A stretch of DNA of 61,005 bases from Clostridia bacterium (GTDB lineage Bacteria; Bacillota; Clostridia; Oscillospirales; CAG-272), in the NCBI GenBank assembly GCA_017441005.1, contig JAFSAM010000070.1, positions 1 to 61,005 of the forward strand, written 5' to 3'. Position numbers and translations under genes: made by a program. The notes beneath the pieces were generated by a model. The model saw nothing but the letters and a program-made list of their open reading frames with translations, ran no database searches and was not told the origin of the DNA. Below, piece by piece: positions 37,578 through 45,172 of the stretch (positions are counted from its first letter, which is position 1; each line of letters begins with the position of its first letter).

Positions 37578-40500
37578 TTATTTAACCCTTTTCACCCGTC
37601 TCCACACAAAAAGCACTGCCGCAACCGCTATCACAAAGGCAAGCACGGGATAAAGATGCTTTCTCATTTGATTCATCAATTCCTCGGTACCCGACGAATT
37701 GATGTTCATTTCCCTGAGCATATCGCTGTCATATTCCGTAGACACAAGCTCCATAGCGGTAAACAGAGCCTGCGGGCTGTCGTAATAATTTTCATCGGCT
37801 GTAAAGATTATGCCGATCGAATCAACCTTATCCAATCCCGAGAAAGCAGAGAAATCACAGTATAACTCGGTCCATACCGCCTCTTTTATGATCCCGTTAA
37901 GCTCATAGCTGTTGTTTCCCGACTTGACATAAACGGTGATGTTAGCACTGTCGATGTTTGTCGGCAGGGATGCAACATTGATCTCAAAATGCAGTATCGG
38001 AGAATTTGTCATATTAAAGGGAGAATCAAATATCTTGACCATTCCCCGCGATTCCCCCTTCGGCACGTTACCGAGAGAAAGGGAGAGCAGCTCACTTTTG
38101 CCGGATAGCTCGCCCCCACCCGCAAGGCGCTCGGTAAAGCCATATCTTAACCAACCGTCAGAGTCGCCCGAAAAATCGGACATCGGCAGTCTTCCTACAA
38201 TATTCGGCTTTGTCGACACGACCTTACCGATCGTAATCGTCCTTTTCTCAATATTCTTCCCCGAAAAGCCCTCGATCACGTTTTCCCAGGTCGCCACCCC
38301 CAAAACTTCCGATACAAACCCGCTTACCGTCAGCGAATAGTTTGTATCTACATATTTCATGGCATTATTGTAGTTACAGCCTCTGTCGGTAATATACGCC
38401 GATACACCGGAATTCATCGCTTTATAACAGTTGTAAACGTAGTCGGCAGTTATATACTCCTCGCTGAACTCTTTGAAATTGCTCTGCTCGATTATTATAT
38501 AATCCCTTACAGAATTATTGTAAGTCAACTCGGTCCTCTTCAGATAATCGGTAATTACACCAATGTTTTTAAAGCTCACCCTGTCGGTCAGCATATCCGT
38601 ATCAAGGTCTTGGTCATCGTATGAAAAATAGTCGCTCGTTTCCATTGGATACGGATTTTGTACAACCCCCCAATCGATATCACCAAAACCGGATATACAT
38701 CCGTTCAAAACATCAAGAAACGCCTTGTTATCATATCTTACGTATAGATCAAACGGCAATCCCTTGTCCCAGTTATCATCGATATAAGTATAGATCTCGA
38801 CGTAAGGAGAATACGAACGGGCGGTATTATAAATGACTCTTAAGCCATTTGCGTACTGCTCGGCAAATTCATCCAGGGTCTTCTTGCCCATATTATAATT
38901 GAAAAATGCATTTCCTACGCAGTCACCGAAGACTATACGACTTACCTGCATTTTTTCAAGATATCTTGACGAGAAAAAGTTGGTGATCGCCCTTAAATAA
39001 GCCAATCCCTGTCTGTCGGCTGTATTATAAGCGCAATATTTCGAATCGAGGGCTGCATCCTTGTGGATCAAAACCCTGTTCAAAGACTCGTTCCCCGTAT
39101 CCGATATCACAAAGATCAGGGTAACGTCTATATCCTTTTCGGCATAGTTCGAGATCATTGAATCTATGGTAGTAAAATATTCCAAATTGTAATAATACAG
39201 ATTTCCGCCGCACTCAAATCTGGTGGTACCGCCCGACTCCTGCACAAAAAACTTACCGATATCCACCCATATTGCCGTATCGGATGCACCGACTATCTGC
39301 ATAAACGATATACTCTCGCCGTAAACCCCCTTGCCGTTCCGCACACCGGGAGCTTTTATCGACTTTTCGGCAAGATCCTCGGGATTTGCGACGCATTTTG
39401 ACTGTCCGACCGCTATATATCCACTTCCGCCCTTTACCGCGACGGTAAATTTTTTGCAAATAAGAGTTCTGCCGTCAGATCGGCTGTCAAATCCTACTCG
39501 AAAAATAAAATCATCCGAGCTGATCTTGTTTTTTTGAATGGGCTCGACCGTTGCCAATGCATCGGGAGAAACACTGTCACACAGATCGCTTGCAAAAAGG
39601 TGAAGCTCGCCTCCGTTATCGGAAAGAAGCGATCTGTCGACACTTCCTCTGATAAATATTTCACCCGTACCTGAATTCAATACGCAGGTGGTGATCTCCA
39701 CTCCGCTTGAATCGTCCTCAAAAACGTAGGAGGCAGGCAAAATGCCGATCACCTTTACTTTTCCAAGCTTTACTCCTTCAAACTCAATGCGGACACCGTC
39801 TATTCCGTCACCCGAAAGCGGCAGATATACGGACGAAGGGCTGTTTGTCATATTAACGGCAGAATACCCCGTCTCCTCAAACGCCCCGCCGTTTCTTTTT
39901 ACAAACAGACGTACACCCTGACAATACCCCTCGGTAACAAAATCTATCATAAGGCTGTTTGCATCACCCATATTGCCGTAGGCAAATCCGCTCGACGTCA
40001 GAGAAACCTCGTCGCCTATGCCGCTCACGGTAAACAAGCCGTCTTCATGGCTCACACTTCCTCCGTTAGCAATGTACCTTTCTGCAGAAAGAGAGGCTAT
40101 ATTATACGCCGCGTCATTCTCCGAAAGCATGATAGCATCTACGTAGTACTCAAAAAAAACATCATTGTCCAACTTACTTTCATAATACACGCACAGCTCT
40201 ATTTTACTGATCTTATCCTTTTCTTTAAAGGCAGATACGTCGGCAAACACTCCGCTCCATCCGTCGGGAGTGATTTCTTCCGTAATCTCAAAGGCTTTTC
40301 GGTTAGAATAAAACTTGACGTTTAAGTAATATTTTTCTGCAGATACGTCACTGCAATTCACAACAAAGATCACGTTTTGATACTCGGAAAGATCAAGGGG
40401 CATACTATAATTCTTTTCAATATATTTTTTCTGTCCGCTCGAAGTTTCTCCGGAACGAACGATCAGACATCCTTCTCCGTTCAAAGGCATATAGGGAAAC

Positions 40501-40721
40501 GATGCAATACTTTCAGCCAAAGTTACCTCGGTATTTGACGCCGAGCAATCCCAGCCCTCGTTTGTCTCGGAAAAATCGTTAAGCACACCGTCTGCCGCAT
40601 GAGCCAAAGAAAAGGGGCTTATATTATGTACGACAGATCCGTCTGCACCCGCACCGCTTGCCGGAATGCTCAACAATATAACGAATAACAGCAAAACCAC
40701 GGTGCCGATCGCTTTTTTCAT
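37578..40721 (-). CDS. Large secreted, membrane-anchored DUF5722-like protein
   Basis: This 1047-residue protein has an N-terminal signal peptide (MKKAIG plus a hydrophobic core and an AxA-type cleavage area near 25) and a C-terminal TM helix followed by RRVKRVK, so it should be anchored outside the cell. The N- and C-terminal thirds look like beta-rich, carbohydrate-binding-type domains (SEYQNVIFVVNCSD and LHFEINVASL strands). The middle third (about 440-790) resembles DUF5722, a glycoside-hydrolase-like domain: FECGGNLYYYNLEY, DWGVVQNPYPM, RVSFKNIGVITDYL. The ATG at 40721 has GGAGG eight to nine bases upstream; the longer open frame lacks a signal peptide start. Substrate unknown, probably a glycan. 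Confidence 0.72.
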   Translation of the reverse strand: MKKAIGTVVLLLFVILLSIPASGAGADGSVVHNISPFSLAHAADGVLNDFSETNEGWDCSASNTEVTLAESIASFPYMPLNGEGCLIVRSGETSSGQKKYIEKNYSMPLDLSEYQNVIFVVNCSDVSAEKYYLNVKFYSNRKAFEITEEITPDGWSGVFADVSAFKEKDKISKIELCVYYESKLDNDVFFEYYVDAIMLSENDAAYNIASLSAERYIANGGSVSHEDGLFTVSGIGDEVSLTSSGFAYGNMGDANSLMIDFVTEGYCQGVRLFVKRNGGAFEETGYSAVNMTNSPSSVYLPLSGDGIDGVRIEFEGVKLGKVKVIGILPASYVFEDDSSGVEITTCVLNSGTGEIFIRGSVDRSLLSDNGGELHLFASDLCDSVSPDALATVEPIQKNKISSDDFIFRVGFDSRSDGRTLICKKFTVAVKGGSGYIAVGQSKCVANPEDLAEKSIKAPGVRNGKGVYGESISFMQIVGASDTAIWVDIGKFFVQESGGTTRFECGGNLYYYNLEYFTTIDSMISNYAEKDIDVTLIFVISDTGNESLNRVLIHKDAALDSKYCAYNTADRQGLAYLRAITNFFSSRYLEKMQVSRIVFGDCVGNAFFNYNMGKKTLDEFAEQYANGLRVIYNTARSYSPYVEIYTYIDDNWDKGLPFDLYVRYDNKAFLDVLNGCISGFGDIDWGVVQNPYPMETSDYFSYDDQDLDTDMLTDRVSFKNIGVITDYLKRTELTYNNSVRDYIIIEQSNFKEFSEEYITADYVYNCYKAMNSGVSAYITDRGCNYNNAMKYVDTNYSLTVSGFVSEVLGVATWENVIEGFSGKNIEKRTITIGKVVSTKPNIVGRLPMSDFSGDSDGWLRYGFTERLAGGGELSGKSELLSLSLGNVPKGESRGMVKIFDSPFNMTNSPILHFEINVASLPTNIDSANITVYVKSGNNSYELNGIIKEAVWTELYCDFSAFSGLDKVDSIGIIFTADENYYDSPQALFTAMELVSTEYDSDMLREMNINSSGTEELMNQMRKHLYPVLAFVIAVAAVLFVWRRVKRVK

Positions 40722-40758
40722 ATATAAACCTCCATACTCTTTGTATACCATCACACAA

Positions 40759-40787
40759 ATAATACCACACTTTAAGCAATAAATCAA
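40759..40787 (-). promoter_or_regulatory. Promoter of the DUF5722-like gene
   Basis: On the minus strand: TTGATT (40782-40787), 17-base spacer, TATTAT (40759-40764). Confidence 0.7.
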
Positions 40788-40836
40788 TACGGTGCAAATT
40801 CACAAAAAAAGATTTTTACAAAATGTGTACTTATTA

Positions 40837-40865
40837 TTGACAGTATTTTACAAAAGTAGTATAAT
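40837..40865 (+). promoter_or_regulatory. Perfect-consensus promoter of the DUF1846 gene
   Basis: TTGACA (40837-40842), 17 bases, TATAAT (40860-40865). Two identical TTTTACAAAA boxes lie at 40814-40823 and 40846-40855, flanking the -35 element. Confidence 0.9.
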
Positions 40866-40904
40866 ATTAGGTGTTATTTTTTTAGTACAAGGAGTTGAGC
40901 GACC

Positions 40905-42392
40905 GTGAAAAAAATCGGCTTTGATAACGACGAATACATAAGAAAGCAGTCCGAGCAAATAGCAAGAAGAATATCGGAATTTGGCGGCAAGCTTTATCTG
41001 GAATTCGGCGGTAAGCTTTTCGATGACTATCACGCCGCACGTGTTTTGCCCGGCTTTAAGCCCGACAGCAAGCTCCAGACACTTAAGAATATAGCCAAAG
41101 ACGTTGAGATCGTCATAGTAATCAGCTCCTGCGACATCGAAAATATGAAGATCAGACGAGACATCGGCATTTCGTATGACAACGACGTTTTGAGACTGAT
41201 CGACGCTTTCAGAGAATTCGGACTCTTTGTCGGAAGCGTTGTGATCTCGAAATACGATAATCAGCCCGCCGCAAAGAAGTTCAGAGAAAGACTTGAAAAC
41301 CTCGGAATCAAAACATACGTTCACTACCCGATCGCAGGATATCCGTATAACGTCGACCATATCGTAAGCCCCGAGGGCTTCGGAAAGAACGAGTACATTG
41401 AAACCACCCGACCGCTCGTGGTCGTAACGGCTCCCGGTCCCGGAAGCGGCAAAATGGCAACCTGCCTTTCACAGCTTTACCACGAAAATGAACGCGGCAT
41501 AAAAGCGGGATACGCAAAGTTCGAGACATTCCCCATCTGGAACATCCCTCTGAAGCATCCCGTCAACCTCGCTTACGAGGCGGCAACGGCAGACCTTGAC
41601 GATATCAATATGATCGACCCCTATCATCTCGAGTCATACGGCACGACCGCCGTCAACTACAACAGAGACGTCGAGGTTTTCCCCGTACTTAATGCAATCT
41701 TTGAACACATCAAGGGCAGCAGCCCTTATAAGTCTCCCACCGATATGGGAGTAAATATGGCAGGCTACTGCATAGTTGACGACGATGTCGTAAAAGAGGC
41801 ATCAAACCAGGAGATCATTCGCAGATATTTTGCGGCGCTTTGCGACCACAGATCCGGCAAGCTCAAGCAGAGCGTTGTTGAAAAGATCGAGGTTCTTATG
41901 AACCAGGCAAAGATCACCACAGATGACCGAAAAACAGTAAAAAAAGCAATCAACCGTTCTATCGAGACAAATAATCAGCCTGCGGTCGCTATTGAGCTTA
42001 ACGACGGCAGGATAGTTACGGGCAAGACTTCCAAGTTGCTCGGTGCAGCTTCGGCAGCCCTCCTGAATGCAGTCAAAGCGCTTGCAGATCTTCCCAAAGA
42101 AACAATGATGATCGCTCCCGAAACCATTGAGCCTATCCAGGATCTTAAAACGAACACCTTGGGCAACCATAACCCCCGTCTCCATACAGACGAGGCGCTG
42201 ATCGCCCTCGCGATCTCGGCTTCGACCGACGACGTAGCAAAGCTTGCAATGGGACAGCTCGAAAAGCTCCGCGGATGTCAGGCACATTCGACGGTAATTC
42301 TTTCTCCCGTCGACATCGACGTATACAGAAAGCTCGGAATCGATCTCACCTGCGAGCCCCAGCACACGACCAAAAAACTGTATCATAAGTAA
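40905..42392 (+). CDS. DUF1846 family protein
   Basis: This 495-residue cytoplasmic protein belongs to DUF1846, a conserved family in Clostridia and Streptococci whose structure is known but whose function is not settled. Visible features are the N-terminal YLEFGGKLFDDYHAARVLPGF block, the P-loop-like APGPGSGKMA (177-185), the YHLESYGTTAVNYNRD segment and DMGVNMAG. The start is a GTG ten bases after AAGGAG. It has its own perfect promoter and a terminator, so it is a single-gene transcript expressed strongly unless repressed. Confidence 0.88.
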   Translation: MKKIGFDNDEYIRKQSEQIARRISEFGGKLYLEFGGKLFDDYHAARVLPGFKPDSKLQTLKNIAKDVEIVIVISSCDIENMKIRRDIGISYDNDVLRLIDAFREFGLFVGSVVISKYDNQPAAKKFRERLENLGIKTYVHYPIAGYPYNVDHIVSPEGFGKNEYIETTRPLVVVTAPGPGSGKMATCLSQLYHENERGIKAGYAKFETFPIWNIPLKHPVNLAYEAATADLDDINMIDPYHLESYGTTAVNYNRDVEVFPVLNAIFEHIKGSSPYKSPTDMGVNMAGYCIVDDDVVKEASNQEIIRRYFAALCDHRSGKLKQSVVEKIEVLMNQAKITTDDRKTVKKAINRSIETNNQPAVAIELNDGRIVTGKTSKLLGAASAALLNAVKALADLPKETMMIAPETIEPIQDLKTNTLGNHNPRLHTDEALIALAISASTDDVAKLAMGQLEKLRGCQAHSTVILSPVDIDVYRKLGIDLTCEPQHTTKKLYHK

Positions 42393-42398
42393 AATTTT

Positions 42399-42425
42399 AA
42401 GAGCTATGCTTAGTGCATAGCTCTT
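42399..42425 (+). terminator. Intrinsic terminator of the DUF1846 gene
   Basis: AAGAGCTATGC (42399-42409) pairs with GCATAGCTCTT (42415-42425), five-base loop, then TTTAT. Confidence 0.92.
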
Positions 42426-42459
42426 TTTATAATCCGGGTGAATTATGAAAAATAAAACT

Positions 42460-42483
42460 CCCCCGTACGAAACGTCACGGGGG
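42460..42483 (-). terminator. Intrinsic terminator of rex
   Basis: CCCCCGT (42460-42466) with ACGGGGG (42477-42483), extended inward by ACG/CGT with one bulge. On the minus strand it is followed by AGTTTTATTTTTC. Confidence 0.88.
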
Positions 42484-42493
42484 AATACTGTAA

Positions 42494-43114
42494 TCAGTCT
42501 TTAATGAGTACGTTGAGGTATGCAAGAGACAGTGCAAGATTCTCTTGTTGAACGATAACGGTGTCGGGAACGTTGAGCGATGCAGGACCAAAGTTCCAGA
42601 TCGCCTTGATTCCGCATTCAACCATTTCATCGCATATTGCCTGAGCACAAAATGCGGGAACGGTGATAATACCGATATTTATACCGTTTTCTTTGCAGAA
42701 GCTTTTGAATTCATTTACGGAATAAATGTGCTTTCCGCCTGCCTCTGTACCGATCTTTTTTTCATCGTTATCAAAAGCGGCAACTATATCAACACCGAAA
42801 TCACTGAATCCGGGATAACCGAGTAACGCACAACCGAGCTTGCCCGCACCAACGATAACAGCTCTGTTCTTTTTGTCAACGTTTTCGAGATACTCACTGA
42901 GCTTAGCTATAAGATCGTTTTTCTCATAGCCAACCTTGGGCTTGCCGTCGCCGCTGATCATCTGGAGATCCTTTCTGACCAAAACGTCACCAAGCTTCAG
43001 GCTCGATGCGATCTTGGTTGCAGAAACATATTTGTCCGCTTCGGGGAGCGACTTTAGATACTTCAAATAAACGGGAACTCTTCCCAATGTGGCTCGTGAT
43101 ACGGTTCTTCTCAT
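42494..43114 (-). CDS. rex: Redox-sensing transcriptional repressor Rex
   Basis: Rex represses fermentation and energy genes when NADH/NAD+ is low and leaves DNA when NADH binds. The 206-residue protein has the N-terminal winged helix (about 1-80, with RVPVYLKYL and LVRKDL) and a Rossmann domain with GAGKLG (89-94), then the C-terminal swapped helix (LALSLAYLNVLI). A terminator follows. An extended -10 promoter at 43243-43251 and three TATACC boxes (43284-43312) lie upstream. Genes here that Rex might control include ackA, but I saw no clear Rex operator. Confidence 0.95.
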   Translation of the reverse strand: MRRTVSRATLGRVPVYLKYLKSLPEADKYVSATKIASSLKLGDVLVRKDLQMISGDGKPKVGYEKNDLIAKLSEYLENVDKKNRAVIVGAGKLGCALLGYPGFSDFGVDIVAAFDNDEKKIGTEAGGKHIYSVNEFKSFCKENGINIGIITVPAFCAQAICDEMVECGIKAIWNFGPASLNVPDTVIVQQENLALSLAYLNVLIKD

Positions 43115-43242
43115 AATACTACCTCACATTTACAACAGAAATAAACCGAATATTGCAAAAACATCATTTTTTTCAACATTTTTCACTTAAAAAGAGATAT
43201 TTTTACACAAATAAGATCATTTTATGCATTTTTTCAAAGTAT

Positions 43243-43251
43243 ATTATATCA
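43243..43251 (-). promoter_or_regulatory. Extended -10 promoter of rex
   Basis: On the minus strand TGATATAAT, a TGn-extended -10, about 130 bases before the rex ATG. The -35 is poor, consistent with an activated or extended -10 promoter. Confidence 0.55.
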
Positions 43252-43316
43252 CTTTGATTTGTCTTTGGGTATGATAAAAGAGTTATACCTCCAATATACC
43301 AATTGATATACCCAAC

Positions 43317-43346
43317 AAACACATCAACCTTTTGGTTGATGTGTTT
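43317..43346 (-). terminator. Hairpin after the LysR gene, probable terminator
   Basis: AAACACATCAACC (43317-43329) pairs perfectly with GGTTGATGTGTTT (43334-43346), four-base loop. On the minus strand the last T residues are inside the stem and followed by GTTGGG, so it is a moderate terminator. Confidence 0.65.
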
Positions 43347-43354
43347 TAAACCTT

Positions 43355-44272
43355 TTACTGAACCGGCTTTGTTTTATGTATCTCTTCGATAAAGAGTTTA
43401 TCCAACTTTGACAGCTTATAATCTTTTTTATATATAAGCACATCCTTGTAAAGAGTTTTGCTTCCGTCGCATTTTTTCTGAACAAGACCGAAGCGTTCAA
43501 GAAGGTGCTCGGGAACGGGTGAGACCCACATAAAGGTCTGATCGTTTTCGGAAAGAAGATCGAACTGGCTCGCTCTTTCAAAAACAAATATCCTTCTCTC
43601 ACCCTCGCTGTTCAGCCCGGCTTTTTTGGACTCTCCAAGCGGAAGGGAGGGAACGGATGAGTCTGCGTGTGTGATCTCGGTGTATTCGGACAGCTCTGAA
43701 AGCTTCACCGTTTCTTTGTTGGCAAGAGGACTGTTTTTGTTTACAACAAGGGTATAGCTGAATTCGGTAATCTCCTCTATACTGAGTCCCTTTTCCTCAA
43801 GCATTGGCTTATAGTATGCGTCGTACTGTTTGTCATATCGCACAATTCCCAAATTATAATCCGACGACAGTATGTTGTTGATCGCTCTCCAGGAGTTTGT
43901 TTCCTTGTAAAAAATTTCTGCGTTTGCACTGTCAATATGCTTCGAAAACTTTGAAAAAGCCTCGGAAATATAGCCCGATCTCGGAACAGATACCGAAAAC
44001 CGCTGTTTTTTCACCTTGCCTTGCTTGTAGATATGCTCGACCGCCTCAATTTGGTGGAGTATCTGCTGTGCATAGTTTACAAACTCGCGTCCCTCGATCG
44101 TCAGCACCATTCCCTTTGCCGATCTGTCAAATATAGTTATGTTTAGATCGGCTTCAAGCTCCTTGATCGCACGGCTCAAATTAGGCTGTGCAACGAAAAG
44201 CACCTCAGCTGCCTTGTTGATCGATCCTGCCTTCGCAACCTCGACCGCATATCTCATGTGAAGTATGTTCAT
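43355..44272 (-). CDS. LysR-family transcriptional regulator
   Basis: This 305-residue protein has the N-terminal LysR winged helix (MRYAVEVAKAGSINKAAEVLFVAQPNLSRAIKELE across about 6-40) and a substrate-binding domain with a typical YTLVVNKNSPLA strand. AAGGAGAGG lies before the ATG. The gene is 30 bases after the phosphodiesterase gene on the same strand, sharing its promoter at 44888-44916. The target and inducer are unknown. Confidence 0.92.
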   Translation of the reverse strand: MNILHMRYAVEVAKAGSINKAAEVLFVAQPNLSRAIKELEADLNITIFDRSAKGMVLTIEGREFVNYAQQILHQIEAVEHIYKQGKVKKQRFSVSVPRSGYISEAFSKFSKHIDSANAEIFYKETNSWRAINNILSSDYNLGIVRYDKQYDAYYKPMLEEKGLSIEEITEFSYTLVVNKNSPLANKETVKLSELSEYTEITHADSSVPSLPLGESKKAGLNSEGERRIFVFERASQFDLLSENDQTFMWVSPVPEHLLERFGLVQKKCDGSKTLYKDVLIYKKDYKLSKLDKLFIEEIHKTKPVQ

Positions 44273-44302
44273 TCTTTGCCTCTCCTTTTTGCCTCAAACG
44301 AA

Positions 44303-44845
44303 TCAAAGAACAAATCTTTGATATTCGTCCCCCTCAAGATCTTTCCATAAAAGCAGATTTCCTTCAAGAGTCATATATGAGTGGGGAGAATTTTCCTTTG
44401 GTATGGATACAGAACCGGGGTTAAGCACCAGAATTCCATTTTCGGTATAGCATTTCGGCACGTGTATATGTCCGAAAAGCAATACGTCTCCTTCCTGCAA
44501 AGGAGGAAGCTTGTCGGGGCCGTATTTGTGACCGTGAGTAGCGTAGATCATTCGGTTTTCGACGGCTATTATTCCATAGTCGGCAAGTACGGGGAACTCC
44601 AAAACCATCTGATCGACCTCGGTGTCGCAGTTGCCCCTCACGCACATGATCCTATCTTTCATTGCGTTCAGCATTGCGATCACCTTCTTGGGAGCATAGT
44701 CCTTCGGAAGATCGTTTCTCGGGCCGTGGTAAAGTACGTCACCCAATATCAAAAGCTTGTCCGCGCGTTCTCTCTCAAAAGCGTTAATAAGTTTTTCGCA
44801 GTAATAAGCAGAGCCGTGTATGTCGGATGCGATCAACCATTTCAT
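44303..44845 (-). CDS. yfcE: YfcE-type metallophosphodiesterase
   Basis: This 180-residue calcineurin-like phosphodiesterase of the YfcE/MJ0936 type shows D8-x-H10 (ASDIHGSA), GDVLYHG, RGNCDTEVD, ATHGHKYG and GHIHVP. Relatives hydrolyse model phosphodiesters; the natural substrate is unknown. It is the first gene of a two-gene unit with the LysR regulator, transcribed from a good promoter at 44888-44916. Confidence 0.88.
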   Translation of the reverse strand: MKWLIASDIHGSAYYCEKLINAFERERADKLLILGDVLYHGPRNDLPKDYAPKKVIAMLNAMKDRIMCVRGNCDTEVDQMVLEFPVLADYGIIAVENRMIYATHGHKYGPDKLPPLQEGDVLLFGHIHVPKCYTENGILVLNPGSVSIPKENSPHSYMTLEGNLLLWKDLEGDEYQRFVL

Positions 44846-44887
44846 AGCAAATAATCCTCATGTTACATTTCTTATAATATTACATCA

Positions 44888-44916
44888 AGTATATCAAATA
44901 TGTTCACTAATGTCAA
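44888..44916 (-). promoter_or_regulatory. Promoter of yfcE-lysR
   Basis: On the minus strand: TTGACA (44911-44916), 17 bases, TATACT (44888-44893). A hairpin ACCCCAAA/TTTGGGGT (44921-44940) sits directly upstream of the -35. Confidence 0.85.
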
Positions 44917-44940
44917 TAACACCCCAAAAATCTTTGGGGT

Positions 44941-45145
44941 AACATTTATTTTTATATAAATACACAGTCTTTATATACCATCTAAATTCACCGACAAGTC
45001 AAGTATATCTGCTAAGCCGGCGGGCACAGGCATATAACGACATATTACTGGCGGGGCTGAAAGCCCATCGAAGCATTTGACACTTGCAAACTATCTCTTT
45101 ATAATCACGGACTTAGGCGGCGGTTTTCTTTGACCAAACAAAAAA
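44941..45145. other. Gene-free stretch with secondary structure and an orphan promoter
   Basis: The space 44846-45172 (327 bases) has no plausible gene. Besides the yfcE promoter and hairpin it holds a GC-richer block at about 45011-45070 with a GGGCT-GAA-AGCCC hairpin (45054-45066), a perfect promoter at 45076-45104, and a GGCGGCGG-containing stretch to 45123. Short self-complementary segments (CTAAG at about 45012, CTTAG at about 45111) suggest a folded RNA, but I match it to no known family. Confidence 0.45.
45076..45104 (+). promoter_or_regulatory. Perfect-consensus promoter with no downstream gene
   Basis: TTGACA (45076-45081), 17 bases, TATAAT (45099-45104) on the plus strand. The next plus-strand features are a hairpin at 45146-45167 and then the 3' end of an oppositely oriented gene, so its transcript would be a short RNA or an antisense RNA. 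Confidence 0.75.
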
Positions 45146-45167
45146 GGTCTGCATTTTTTTGCAGACC
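45146..45167 (-). terminator. Intrinsic terminator of the O-antigen-ligase-like gene
   Basis: GGTCTGCA (45146-45153) pairs with TGCAGACC (45160-45167). On the minus strand it is followed by TTTTTTG. It may also end plus-strand transcription from 45076. Confidence 0.9.
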
Positions 45168-45172
45168 ATTAT

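Noticed and set aside
44846..45172. tRNA or known riboswitch in the structured gap
   Set aside because: No cloverleaf, T-loop or recognised aptamer core could be found, so it is reported only as an unexplained stretch.
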